Shown here piece by piece: positions 6,376 to 16,378 of a stretch of 23,472 bases of DNA. How positions within the stretch are numbered: the first letter of the stretch is position 1; each line of letters begins with the position of its first letter. The DNA lies in NCBI GenBank assembly GCA_947260045.1, contig CAMYOP010000004.1, forward strand, positions 1-23,472, read 5' to 3'. The notes beneath the pieces are model-generated. The model worked only from the letters and a program-made list of their open reading frames with translations, was not told the DNA's origin and made no database searches. A program made the position numbers and the translations under genes. This DNA comes from an uncultured Desulfobulbaceae bacterium. GTDB taxonomy: Bacteria > Desulfobacterota > Desulfobulbia > Desulfobulbales > Desulfobulbaceae.

Positions 6376-7848
6376 CTACTTAATAGGTTTCATTGCACTC
6401 ATATAGGAGCGTAATTCATCACCAATAATTTCAACACCAGTATACCGAATCACTTCGTTTGCATTTATCAATTCAATATTATCTACAGCATTACTATTTG
6501 ATTCCAGACCTTTTCCAATAACATCTGCCTCGATTTTACTCATAAAAGCTTCGAGAAGAGGAACCGCGGAATGAGAAAAGAGGTAACAGCCATATTCAGC
6601 GGTGTCAGAAATTACCACATTCATCTCATAGAGCTTCTTGCGGGCAATAGTATTGGCAATAAGAGGAGTCTCATGTAAAGACTCGTAGTAGGCTGACTCT
6701 TCTTTAATTCCTGCAGAAACCATGGTGTCAAAGGCAAGTTCAACACCAGCTCTGACAAATGCGACCAGCAAGATACCATTATCAAAAAATTCCTGTTCTG
6801 AAATCTCTTGGTCTGTTGACGTAGATTTTTCAAAAGCTGTTTCTGCAGTTTCTGCTCGCCATTTGAGAAGGTTAACATCATCGTTATCCCAGTCTTGCAT
6901 CATGGTGCTGGAAAAAGATCCAGACATGATATCGTCCATATGTTTTTCAAACAGAGGTGTCAGTATGGTTCGCAGTTCTTCTGACAGATTGAACGCTTTG
7001 ATTTTTGCCGGATTGGACAGACGATCCATCATGTTGGTAATACCACCATGCTTGAGAGCCTCGGTAATAGTTTCCCAACCATACTGAATGAGTTTTGACG
7101 CATATTCAGCATCAACTCCCTTTTCAATCATTTTGTTATAACAGAGAATGGAACCAGCCTGCAGCACACCACATAAAATAGTTTGCTCACCCATGAGATC
7201 AGATTTCACTTCAGCAATAAAAGAAGAATGAAGGACGCCAGCTCTGTCACCTCCTGTTCCACAGGCATATGCTTTGGCGATACCCCAGCCTTCACCATTA
7301 GGATCGTTTTCACGGTGAACTGCTATCAGAGTGGGAACACCGAAGCCCCGCTTGTACTCTTGACGGACTTCAGTTCCAGGTGATTTGGGGGCAACCATAA
7401 CAACAGTGATGTCTTTACGAATCTCCATGCCTTCCTCAACAATATTGAACCCATGTGAATAGGAAAGACAGGAACCCTCTTTCATGAGAGGCATGACAGT
7501 TGTAACAACATCGGTATGCTGTTTATCAGGAGTCAGGTTTATGACCAGATCAGCCCCTGGAATTAATTCTTCATAGCTGCCGACTTTAAAACCATTGGCA
7601 GTGGCATTTTTCCAGGATTGTCTTTTTTCACTGATTGCGGCTTCTCTCAGGGTATAAGAAATATCCAGGCCACTATCGCGGAGATTGAGTCCCTGGTGAA
7701 AACCCTGGGCCCCACAACCAACGATAACGATCTTTTTACCTTTGAGCTTTTCCACACCGTTAAACTCTGAAGGCTTCATAAAACGGCATTGTCCAAGCTC
7801 TTCAAGCTGCAAGCGAAGTGGCAGGCTATTAAAATAATTTTTTCTCAT
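6376..7848 (-). CDS. ilvC: Ketol-acid reductoisomerase, long (class II) form
   Basis: A 490-residue enzyme of valine and isoleucine synthesis that rearranges and reduces 2-acetolactate and 2-aceto-2-hydroxybutyrate with NADPH. It is collinear with the long E. coli form rather than the about 330-residue class I form. Visible motifs are VIVGCGAQGFHQGLNLRDSG (nucleotide binding, around residues 43-62), NLTPDKQH, SYSHGFNI, VMVAPKSPGTEVR, EVKSDLMGEQTILCG with the metal-binding acids, and SDTAEYG in the duplicated C-terminal domain. The ATG at 7848 is preferred because GGAG stands 6 bases upstream and MRKNYFNSLPLRLQLEELG aligns with the known N-terminus; an upstream TTG would add four residues. It is divergent from ilvY, so it is probably activated by IlvY with its substrates as co-inducers. 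Assignment is secure. Confidence 0.98.
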   Translation of the reverse strand: MRKNYFNSLPLRLQLEELGQCRFMKPSEFNGVEKLKGKKIVIVGCGAQGFHQGLNLRDSGLDISYTLREAAISEKRQSWKNATANGFKVGSYEELIPGADLVINLTPDKQHTDVVTTVMPLMKEGSCLSYSHGFNIVEEGMEIRKDITVVMVAPKSPGTEVRQEYKRGFGVPTLIAVHRENDPNGEGWGIAKAYACGTGGDRAGVLHSSFIAEVKSDLMGEQTILCGVLQAGSILCYNKMIEKGVDAEYASKLIQYGWETITEALKHGGITNMMDRLSNPAKIKAFNLSEELRTILTPLFEKHMDDIMSGSFSSTMMQDWDNDDVNLLKWRAETAETAFEKSTSTDQEISEQEFFDNGILLVAFVRAGVELAFDTMVSAGIKEESAYYESLHETPLIANTIARKKLYEMNVVISDTAEYGCYLFSHSAVPLLEAFMSKIEADVIGKGLESNSNAVDNIELINANEVIRYTGVEIIGDELRSYMSAMKPIK

Positions 7849-7897
7849 GGTCAACTCCAACTATCTGTTTATTCATCTGTACAACGTAATTTGCCCT

Positions 7898-7925
7898 ACC
7901 ATAACAACAGATTCTGTTGCGTCAA
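7898..7925 (-). promoter_or_regulatory. ilvC promoter with IlvY-type operator in the spacer
   Basis: On the minus strand TTGACG (7920-7925) and TATGGT (7898-7903) are 16 bases apart. The spacer is filled by a perfect 7-bp inverted repeat around one base, CAACAGA-T-TCTGTTG (7905-7919). Transcription would begin near 7891, giving a leader of about 43 nt. The palindrome and the neighbouring TTGCGTC (7917-7923) and GACGCAA (7956-7962) pair are the best candidates for IlvY binding sites in the ilvC-ilvY gap. The box matches are seen; the regulator is inferred from gene order. Confidence 0.55.
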
Positions 7926-8025
7926 GTGAATTAATCGACATATAATGTTTCAATAGACGCAATATACACTTATTTCTATCATCCTGATAATTTACTTTCA
8001 TTTACAATCACACAAGGTCAGAGAA

Positions 8026-8913
8026 ATGAATATCAATGAGTTAAAACTGTTTCGCCACCTGGTGGGTTCACTTCACTTCGGTAAAACCAGCAAGGCCTGC
8101 AATGTTACCCCATCGGCTTTAACCAGAACGATACAGCGCTTGGAGAGTGAACTCAACAAACAACTGTTTATTCGGGATAATCGCTCTGTCAAACTTACCA
8201 GGGCAGGAGAACTGTTCTGCAAGTATGTCGATGAATCCATTCGACACTGGAACCAGTTTCAAAGTGAACTTGCCAGGGATTCTGCCCTTTATGGTGAGTT
8301 ATCACTTTATGCTTCCATTACGGCTGTTTACACAATTTTACCCGATATGCTTGCCAGATTTCGTGAAATATATCCAAAAATTCAGATACACCTGCAAACT
8401 GGTGATGCTGCCCAGGCTCTTGATAAACTTGCTAATGATGAAGTAGACATTAGCATTGCAGCCCTTGACCATGATAGACCTACCAAATTACTATTCATGG
8501 AAATAATAAAAACACCACTGGTTTTTATCAGGCCGGTTAATGATCCTGAAATCATATTGTATAAAGATGATTCGCCGGATTGGGAAAAAACACCCTTGAT
8601 TGTAGCAGAGAAAGGGCTCAGTAGAAAAAGGCTTCAGGACTGGCTATCTACTAAAAAAATAAAACCAAATATTTATGCTCAAGTAGCAGGTAATGAAGCC
8701 ATTATAAGTATGGTTGGCCTGGGTTTTGGCGTTGGTTTGATCCCCCAACTAGTTCTAGAGAAAAGCCCTATGAAAGAACAGGTAGCAGTAATGGAAAATT
8801 TACCTTTACTTGTACCTTTTTCAGTAGGGCTCTGCACAGTTGAAAAAAATCTCCAGAATCCGGTGGCTCGCTCCTTTTGGCAGCTAGCAGAAAAAGTCCG
8901 TTTGCAAGCTTAA
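8026..8913 (+). CDS. ilvY: LysR-type regulator IlvY
   Basis: A 295-residue LysR-family regulator. The N-terminal winged helix-turn-helix (residues 1-60) contains the family pattern HFGKTSKACNVTPSALTRTIQRLE followed by LFIRDNRSVKLTRAG. The C-terminal ligand-binding domain (about 90-290) includes TGDAAQALDKL and VAGNEAIISMVGLGFGVGLIPQLVLE, the stretches I recognise from E. coli IlvY. The start ATG follows TCAGAGAA, a modest ribosome binding site. Divergence from ilvC across 177 bp is the classic arrangement: IlvY represses itself and activates ilvC when acetolactate or acetohydroxybutyrate is bound. A TATAAT at 7941-7946 may be part of the ilvY promoter. Assignment is confident from both sequence and context. 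Confidence 0.93.
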   Translation: MNINELKLFRHLVGSLHFGKTSKACNVTPSALTRTIQRLESELNKQLFIRDNRSVKLTRAGELFCKYVDESIRHWNQFQSELARDSALYGELSLYASITAVYTILPDMLARFREIYPKIQIHLQTGDAAQALDKLANDEVDISIAALDHDRPTKLLFMEIIKTPLVFIRPVNDPEIILYKDDSPDWEKTPLIVAEKGLSRKRLQDWLSTKKIKPNIYAQVAGNEAIISMVGLGFGVGLIPQLVLEKSPMKEQVAVMENLPLLVPFSVGLCTVEKNLQNPVARSFWQLAEKVRLQA

Positions 8914-8967
8914 ACTTATTGCTTTCCCACAGCCTGTATTCTCACTTAATAATTCTACGAGAGATAA

Positions 8968-9000
8968 TTGTTATTTTTTTCACAATAACAGGCTTTTCTT
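8968..9000 (+). terminator. Terminator after ilvY
   Basis: TGTTATT (8969-8975) pairs with AATAACA (8984-8990), followed by GGCTTTTCTTTT. A wider pairing of AGCCTGT (8931-8937) with ACAGGCT (8988-8994) is also possible. Both end in the same T-rich run. Confidence 0.55.
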
Positions 9001-9102
9001 TTAAAATCCGTATGATACAATTACGTACATATTATTTCCAATTAATATAGATTTCGTTTCTCAGCGATTTAAAAGAGTATATAGCTCTCTGGAGGCATTT
9101 TT

Positions 9103-10791
<1,689 letters not shown>

Positions 10792-10960
10792 TATGCATAC
10801 ACGACAAGATTTTTTTTGCAAATACACCATGACATTATTTCCCCTTAATCTTTCAATCTCCTATAGGAGCCTAGACAATTTTACCGAAACTCCTCTCGAG
10901 GTGATTTTTAGTACCTAATTGAATAAAGTTACAATTTCATTCTCCAGTTTATTTATTTTA
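10792..10960. other. Intergenic region after the TPR gene
   Basis: Non-coding. It holds a perfect 12-bp palindrome, CTCCTATAGGAG (10858-10869), and a small hairpin CCTCTCGAGG (10892-10901) followed by TGATTTTTA that might be a weak terminator. Nothing else is recognisable. Confidence 0.4.
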
Positions 10961-11155
10961 GTGATTACCACTAAAGTTCAGTTATAAACTAAAAGGGAGA
11001 AGACCGATTTGATTTTTCCTTATCATTCGGGAGACAAAATAATTTCCGCTGATAATACGCGAAAAAAATTCGGTCCCCCTAGACTTAGGAAAAATTTAGG
11101 CAAGCACCGACTCCGATTTGTCTCCCGGCGTTAACTGAGCTTTAGTGGTAATCAC
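10961..11155. repeat. MITE-like or structured element with 24-bp terminal inverted repeats
   Basis: The left end (10961-10984, beginning GTGATTACCACTAAAG) and right end (11132-11155) are inverted copies at 23 of 24 positions, and the one difference would be a G-U pair in RNA. Just inside, GGGAGA (10995-11000) faces TCTCCC (11121-11126). Further inverted pairs inside are CGGGAGACAAA (11028-11038) with TTTGTCTCCCG (11117-11127), ATTTTTCCT (11012-11020) with AGGAAAAAT (11087-11095), and GACCGA (11002-11007) with TCGGTC (11070-11075). No reading frame is present. I could not find a clean target duplication: the flanks are TTTTA and ATATA. It is either a non-autonomous transposable element or a structured leader RNA for the gene that starts 50 bp downstream. 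Confidence 0.7.
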
Positions 11156-11205
11156 ATATATTTTTAATAGTATCAGGATAAAGAATTAATAAGGCTGTAA
11201 TAATC

Positions 11206-12333
11206 ATGAAAAATAGATTTGGATTACTGATACTTTTAACACTCTTTTTGCTGATTTTACTTTCCAGCTGCAAACCTGCTTCCCAAACCATACCAATCCT
11301 TCGCATCGGGCACGCTCCTCACGACCATCACGCAGCTCTCTATATAGCTGCCATGAATTCTGATTATTTTCGTAACCAAGGTGGTATCTATCTCAAAGAA
11401 ATAATATTTCGCAACCGTTACAAATTAATAAAAGACAATCAAAAAATTGCAGAAATACAAATAGTTAAGAGTACTGGCGGCAAAGAAATAATTCGAAAAC
11501 TGAGCGAGGATCAATTTGACCTTTCTTTTGGCGGGGTACCTGCCATGTTAAGTTTTATTGATAATCAGGCTGATGTTGAAATTCTTGCCCCTGCCATGAC
11601 CGATGGTGCAATGTTTGTCGTTGCCAACAGCCTGCCTGCTGACAACTGGCCACAGTTCGTTGATTTTGTTCACAAGCAAAACAAACCTGTTCGAATTGGT
11701 TACAAAATTGATATATCTGTACAAAATTTGATCTTTGAAAAAAGTCTGCGAGAAGAGGGGTTGAGTTATAGCAAAGACATGAAGGATGAAGGGGTGGACA
11801 TCATCCTGTTGAATATGCATGGTGCCAAAACTCTAATACCCGCCCTCTCAAATGATATTATTGACGGCTTTATTGTGAACCAGCCCTTTCCAGCACTGGC
11901 TCAATATCAGGAAAAAGGAAAGGCCATTGCCACTGTTGCCGAACTTCCTCCTGTCAACAAATGGGCAGGAATGCCCTGCTGTGCCCTTGCTGGTAATAAA
12001 GATTTCGTTGCCAGTGAAGAACCTGTTACCGAGGCTCTGGTCACCCTTCTTTTACGTGCTAACCGTTTTATAACAGAACAACCAGAACTTGCGGCAGAGC
12101 AAATCTCAACCTGGCTCGACATTCCTGTCTCTGTAGAAGCTTACTCGCTACCTACTATTCACTTTACTACAGAATTTGATGATAGATGGGATAAAGGACT
12201 AAACTTCTGGGTGGAGTCAATGATTGAATCAGGGCACCTTTCCGGAATGGTTAAGGAAGCATACAAGACAGATTCTTTTGACCAGAAAATTTATAATAAA
12301 CAATTGTATAAACGCGCCAGCAAACAACTATAA
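11206..12333 (+). CDS. Substrate-binding lipoprotein, NMT1/SsuA-like type II fold
   Basis: A 375-residue exported protein with a lipoprotein signal peptide (hydrophobic residues 7-19, lipobox LSSC, acylated Cys22). After processing it starts near the first strand LRIGHAPHDHHAALYIAAMNSDYF, typical of the NrtA/SsuA/TauA/ThiY-like periplasmic binding proteins. Further family features are DLSFGGVPAMLSFID, RIGYKIDISVQNLIFEKSL and DGFIVNQPFPALAQY. The His cluster HAPHDHH (three His in seven residues) might bind metal, but this is a guess. No permease or ATPase is next to it; instead, a hybrid kinase begins 2 bp after its stop, so it more probably presents a ligand to that sensor than to a transporter. 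The ligand cannot be told. The ribosome binding site is weak. Confidence 0.82.
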   Translation: MKNRFGLLILLTLFLLILLSSCKPASQTIPILRIGHAPHDHHAALYIAAMNSDYFRNQGGIYLKEIIFRNRYKLIKDNQKIAEIQIVKSTGGKEIIRKLSEDQFDLSFGGVPAMLSFIDNQADVEILAPAMTDGAMFVVANSLPADNWPQFVDFVHKQNKPVRIGYKIDISVQNLIFEKSLREEGLSYSKDMKDEGVDIILLNMHGAKTLIPALSNDIIDGFIVNQPFPALAQYQEKGKAIATVAELPPVNKWAGMPCCALAGNKDFVASEEPVTEALVTLLLRANRFITEQPELAAEQISTWLDIPVSVEAYSLPTIHFTTEFDDRWDKGLNFWVESMIESGHLSGMVKEAYKTDSFDQKIYNKQLYKRASKQL

Positions 12334-12335
12334 AT

Positions 12336-15300
12336 ATGTATTTTTCCGTATCAAAAAAAATATTTCTTCTTTTCCTCGTTCAGGCTTTGCTCGCTTTATT
12401 TATTTGCCTGCTCGTGCTTTACAGTGTCAACTCTCTTAACCAAAATGCCAGGCAAATTGAGCTATTAAAAAGTTTCCAGTTTCAAATAAAAAACCTTGAG
12501 AATTTAAGTATTATTGAAGTTCCCAGGTCCCATGAAACCTTTAGGAAAAAGATCAGAATAGAACTTGCAAAAATTGAAGAACTCAGCAGCCAAATCAGCG
12601 ACACCCTTATAACACTGCCTCCTTATCTCCACAGGGCTCTCGGCGACATCAAAACCAGGCACATAAACTTCTATAGAACCGCCTTGGAAGAACAATACGA
12701 CAAGCAGGTAAAAACAAAAGAATTACAAAAAGAAAACCTGAATATCGTAAACAATATGTTACAGAAAAACCATTCGTCTCAGGTCACATCTCAAATAGAA
12801 CAAGTAAACAGACTCCTCCTTCTTTTTGAAAACTACCTGTATAGGATAATGAATGAAAAAAATCCAAATTTGCTCGCTGAATTAAAAAAGGTAGAAAAAG
12901 AACTGGTAGACCTTACTGATAGCAATGGGAATAGAAAAGCTATTCACCGAATGATCCAAAATTGCGAAGCAATTATTATCAACCATTATGCCATTCTAAA
13001 CAGACAATCTTTTTTTCAATCAACCTCTGCCAGATTTCACGAGGTAGCAGAAAAAATCATAAACGCCTATTCCATTGCCAGTAATGAAAAACAAAGAAGT
13101 CTCCGTATCCAGATTTTTTTGGTGATGTGCGCAGCCCTTATCTTAACATTTTTGCTTTGGTTTCTTGCCAACAGGTACCTTCAGAGATTTCTTCAAAACC
13201 AAACTGAGGCAATATCATCTATTCAGGCTGGTCAATATGAGTACAAGCTTCATCATTCACCAAACGATGAACTTGGTGACCTCATGCGTTTTCTTCAAAA
13301 ATTGTCATCCAGCTTTGGCTTGAACCTGAAAAACCTGATTGATTCGGAAAAAAAATATCGGCTGCTCATCGAAAATGTCACAGACCTTGTCTGGGAAACT
13401 GATGAGAAGCTGAACTTTATCTATATAAGTCCTTCAATCAGTCAAATCCTTGAGTTAGAAACAGAAGAGGTGGTCGGCAAATCTGTTTTCCAGCTTATGC
13501 CCGAAACTGAAGGATGGGATAATAAACCAATATTAAAAAAAATATTAAAAAAGCAGCCATTTTATAACCTGGAAAGCTATAATCGACATAAATCAGGATC
13601 CCTAATAGTTCTCGAAAGTAGTGGTCAGCCTAAATATGGTAATGGAGGAACGTTCCAGGGGTATCGGGGTATCAGTAGAGATATTACCAAGAGGAAAAAA
13701 ACTGAAGACATCTTAAAAGAGTCCAAACGCTTCCTCCAGTCCATTATAGACGGTGTATCAGACCCCATAATGGTTATTGATACAAACCATTATATAGTGC
13801 TTATGAACAATGCTGCAAGAGCTATTTCCAAAGCCGACAATCTTGATGACGACAAGCTCCACTGTCATTATGTTTCTCACCTCAAACCAACACCCTGCGA
13901 TAATAATGATCTTACCTGTCCTTTAGAAGAAATTAGCCAGAATGGCCTCCCAACAATAGTTACCCATGAACATGTTGATAACAAGGGCAATACAGTCTAC
14001 ATGGAAATAATGGCTTACCCACTCTACGATCAATCAGGAGATTTTTTTGGTATAATTGAATCGTCCCGCAACATTACTGATCGAGTAACCATGGAGGACG
14101 AACTTAAGAATACACGAAACTTTCTCCATAATATTATCAACTCAATGCCATCCACTCTGATAGGTGTCACCAGGGATGGACTAATAACTCAAATGAATAA
14201 TGAAGCATCCCGCTATACCGGGTTGCCCACAGATAAAGCTGTTGGCAGACCCATTGATCAAATTATGCCAAGCTTCAATAAACATATAAACGAGCTCAGC
14301 GAGTCTATCAGCAAAAAGAAAATTTACAAATCAACCCAATACAACTCAACAGAGGATGGGGAAATAAAATGCAGTGAGATAATGATTTATCCCCTGGTGA
14401 GTAACGGTGTCGAAGGTGCTGTTATCAGAATTGATGACATTACCGACTTGGTACGCCTGGAACGCCAGGTTACAAAATCAGAAGAGGAAAAACAAAGCCT
14501 TCAATCTCAGCTGATTCAAGCTCAGAAACTTGAATCCCTTGGTCGTCTTGCAGGAGGTGTTGCCCATGATTTCAACAATCTTCTCACTGGAATAATCGGT
14601 TATTCAGAACTGGTAATGATGCAGCTTGACGAAAGCCATCCGGCCACAGAAAATATCAAGTCAATCCATAAAGCAGGTCGCAGAGCTGAAGACCTGACCA
14701 AACAACTCCTGACCTTTAGCCGTAAACAAGTTTTGGCAATGAAACCTGTCAACTTGAACCGTATTGTTGAAAACATGGTCAAAATGCTCAAAAGGGTTAT
14801 TGGCGAAGATATTATTCTAGACGTGGAACTGGAAGATGGGAACAAAAGCATTATGGCTGATGCCGGCCAACTGGAACAGGTTTTAATGAATCTGGCAGTA
14901 AATGCCAGAGATGCGATGCCTGCTGGTGGACGGCTTACCATCGAAACCTCCGATATCTTTGTCAATAAAGCATTATCTAATAAAGAAAAAGACTTACCCA
15001 TCGGTCACTATGTATCTCTGGTTATCTGTGATAATGGCGCGGGTATGTCGCAGGAGATTCAGGAAAAAATATTTGAACCGTTTTTTACTACAAAAGGCGT
15101 GGGCAAAGGAACAGGCCTTGGTCTTGCGACGGTATATGGTGTGATCAAGCAGCATAAGGGTCATATCACCGTTGACAGTACAAGGGGAAGAGGTACTACT
15201 TTTTACATATATCTGCCTCGGATTGAAGAAAAAGAAGACATTATGATAAGCGACGAGAGTGTCTCTGTTACAGAGGGAAATGAAACCATTCTTGTGGTAG

Positions 15301-15671
15301 ATGATGATCAAATGACCAGAAAATTACTGATCGATACACTTACACCTCTGGGCTATGATGTTCTCTCAGCATCTAATGGTAGAGATGCACTGGAAATAGG
15401 CAAAACCAATTCTAAACAAATTTATCTTCTTTTAACAGATGTAGTCATGCCAGAGATGAATGGGAAAGTCCTTGCAGAACGTTTCTTACAGTTCAATCCA
15501 TCGTGTAAAGTCCTTTTTATTTCAGGATACACCGATTCCATCATCACCTCGCTTGGTGTCGTGACAAGTCAGAACATCTTCTTTCAACCAAAACCGATTT
15601 CACCTATCTCTCTTGCTGTAAAAATCCGCGAAATACTTGATGGAAAAATAGCCCCACTCAATCTGAAATAA
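12336..15671 (+). CDS. Hybrid sensor histidine kinase (TM sensor, HAMP, 3 PAS, HisKA, HATPase, REC)
   Basis: A 1111-residue inner-membrane kinase. TM1 spans about residues 8-31 and TM2 about 258-280, enclosing a roughly 225-residue, mostly helical periplasmic sensor that resembles the helical-bundle sensors of TorS-type kinases. A HAMP-like linker follows (about 281-330), then three PAS domains (about 338-460, 464-585 and 594-715). The HisKA phospho-acceptor is His744 in GGVAHDFNNLLTGIIGYSE. The ATPase domain has NARDAMPAGG, DNGAGMS (Asp899) and GKGTGLGLATVYG. The C-terminal receiver has the acidic pair VVDDDQ, phospho-acceptor Asp1035 in LLTDVVMPEMNG and a lysine in QPKP. PAS2 has extra cysteines (CHYVSHLKPTPCDNNDLTC) that could bind a cofactor. 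The start lies 2 bp after the binding-protein stop with no ribosome binding site, implying translational coupling. No DNA-binding response regulator is in the window. Confidence 0.95.
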   Translation: MYFSVSKKIFLLFLVQALLALFICLLVLYSVNSLNQNARQIELLKSFQFQIKNLENLSIIEVPRSHETFRKKIRIELAKIEELSSQISDTLITLPPYLHRALGDIKTRHINFYRTALEEQYDKQVKTKELQKENLNIVNNMLQKNHSSQVTSQIEQVNRLLLLFENYLYRIMNEKNPNLLAELKKVEKELVDLTDSNGNRKAIHRMIQNCEAIIINHYAILNRQSFFQSTSARFHEVAEKIINAYSIASNEKQRSLRIQIFLVMCAALILTFLLWFLANRYLQRFLQNQTEAISSIQAGQYEYKLHHSPNDELGDLMRFLQKLSSSFGLNLKNLIDSEKKYRLLIENVTDLVWETDEKLNFIYISPSISQILELETEEVVGKSVFQLMPETEGWDNKPILKKILKKQPFYNLESYNRHKSGSLIVLESSGQPKYGNGGTFQGYRGISRDITKRKKTEDILKESKRFLQSIIDGVSDPIMVIDTNHYIVLMNNAARAISKADNLDDDKLHCHYVSHLKPTPCDNNDLTCPLEEISQNGLPTIVTHEHVDNKGNTVYMEIMAYPLYDQSGDFFGIIESSRNITDRVTMEDELKNTRNFLHNIINSMPSTLIGVTRDGLITQMNNEASRYTGLPTDKAVGRPIDQIMPSFNKHINELSESISKKKIYKSTQYNSTEDGEIKCSEIMIYPLVSNGVEGAVIRIDDITDLVRLERQVTKSEEEKQSLQSQLIQAQKLESLGRLAGGVAHDFNNLLTGIIGYSELVMMQLDESHPATENIKSIHKAGRRAEDLTKQLLTFSRKQVLAMKPVNLNRIVENMVKMLKRVIGEDIILDVELEDGNKSIMADAGQLEQVLMNLAVNARDAMPAGGRLTIETSDIFVNKALSNKEKDLPIGHYVSLVICDNGAGMSQEIQEKIFEPFFTTKGVGKGTGLGLATVYGVIKQHKGHITVDSTRGRGTTFYIYLPRIEEKEDIMISDESVSVTEGNETILVVDDDQMTRKLLIDTLTPLGYDVLSASNGRDALEIGKTNSKQIYLLLTDVVMPEMNGKVLAERFLQFNPSCKVLFISGYTDSIITSLGVVTSQNIFFQPKPISPISLAVKIREILDGKIAPLNLK

Positions 15672-15946
15672 TAATTTTTCTTTTCAAACAAACCTGTCTG
15701 TTTTCCCTCAACAAAAGTTAAACGCCCTCTTTAATATAGGAATTTTTCGATTCATACAGTTGTATTTAACGAGTAAAGGTATTACTTTGTTGCGTAAGGT
15801 TTTTTGCCAGATTACCTGCGAAATTTTTTTTATCTGCAAGTTTATTAGTGAAAATATAATCAATCCACTTCACGGCAACAGTCTGAGTACTTTTTACAAC
15901 AACACTTAAATTATTTAACAAATTTAACCATAATGGAGATGTCAAA

Positions 15947-16309
15947 ATGCTTGAATTAACAGATGCAGCAACCGGCAAACTTGAGGAGTACCTCAACCAG
16001 AACAATATCACATCAGCTATTCGCATTGCAGCAATGAATGGCTGTGGTGGTCTTACTTTAGGTCTTGCCCTTGATGAAAAGAAAGAAAATGATGCTGCTG
16101 TCGAACAAGGAGGGTTGAGCCTTATTATAGACAATGAACTCTTACAGGCACTGGAAGAAGTAAAAGTTGATTTTGTCGAACCTGAAGACAGTGGCTGTGG
16201 ATGTAGTGGCGGCGGTGGCGGTGGCGGGTTTGCGGTTACCTCCAAAAATCCATTACCTAATTCAGGCGGAGGATGCGGAAACTCTTGTGCATCTGACTGT
16301 GGTTGCTGA
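15947..16309 (+). CDS. HesB/IscA-type protein with Cys-rich, Gly-rich C-terminus
   Basis: A 120-residue small protein of the A-type iron-sulfur carrier fold. Residues 1-80 carry the family pattern: LTDAATGKLEEYL, then IRIAAMNGCGGLTLGLALDE (conserved Cys33) and GLSLIIDNELLQAL. In classical IscA the C-terminus ends in a CGC motif. Here the region is expanded: C84-G-C86 is followed by seven glycines and then FAVTSKNPLP, and the tail CGNSCASDCGC supplies C110, C114, C118 and C120. Seven cysteines in total suggest extra metal or cluster binding. GGAG lies 9 bases before the ATG. A strong terminator follows, so it is probably transcribed alone; a TATAAT at 15855-15860 is a possible -10 box. IscA-like proteins bind iron or [Fe-S] clusters; the exact role here is unknown. 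Confidence 0.82.
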   Translation: MLELTDAATGKLEEYLNQNNITSAIRIAAMNGCGGLTLGLALDEKKENDAAVEQGGLSLIIDNELLQALEEVKVDFVEPEDSGCGCSGGGGGGGFAVTSKNPLPNSGGGCGNSCASDCGC

Positions 16310-16337
16310 TAGACGTATCTAAATACGCTTCGCAAAT

Positions 16338-16378
16338 AAAAAAAGCAGGTTTTGGGGTGCCCCTTACCTGCTTTTTTT
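16338..16378 (+). terminator. Rho-independent terminator after the HesB/IscA gene
   Basis: AAAGCAGGT (16342-16350) pairs with ACCTGCTTT (16366-16374), with an inner GGGG/CCCC pair in the loop region, and runs into seven T residues. The A-tract before the stem makes it usable on both strands. Confidence 0.9.

Noticed and set aside
7849..7860. Upstream TTG start for ilvC
   Set aside because: The TTG overlaps the GGAG ribosome binding site of the ATG at 7848, and known IlvC N-termini align from that ATG.
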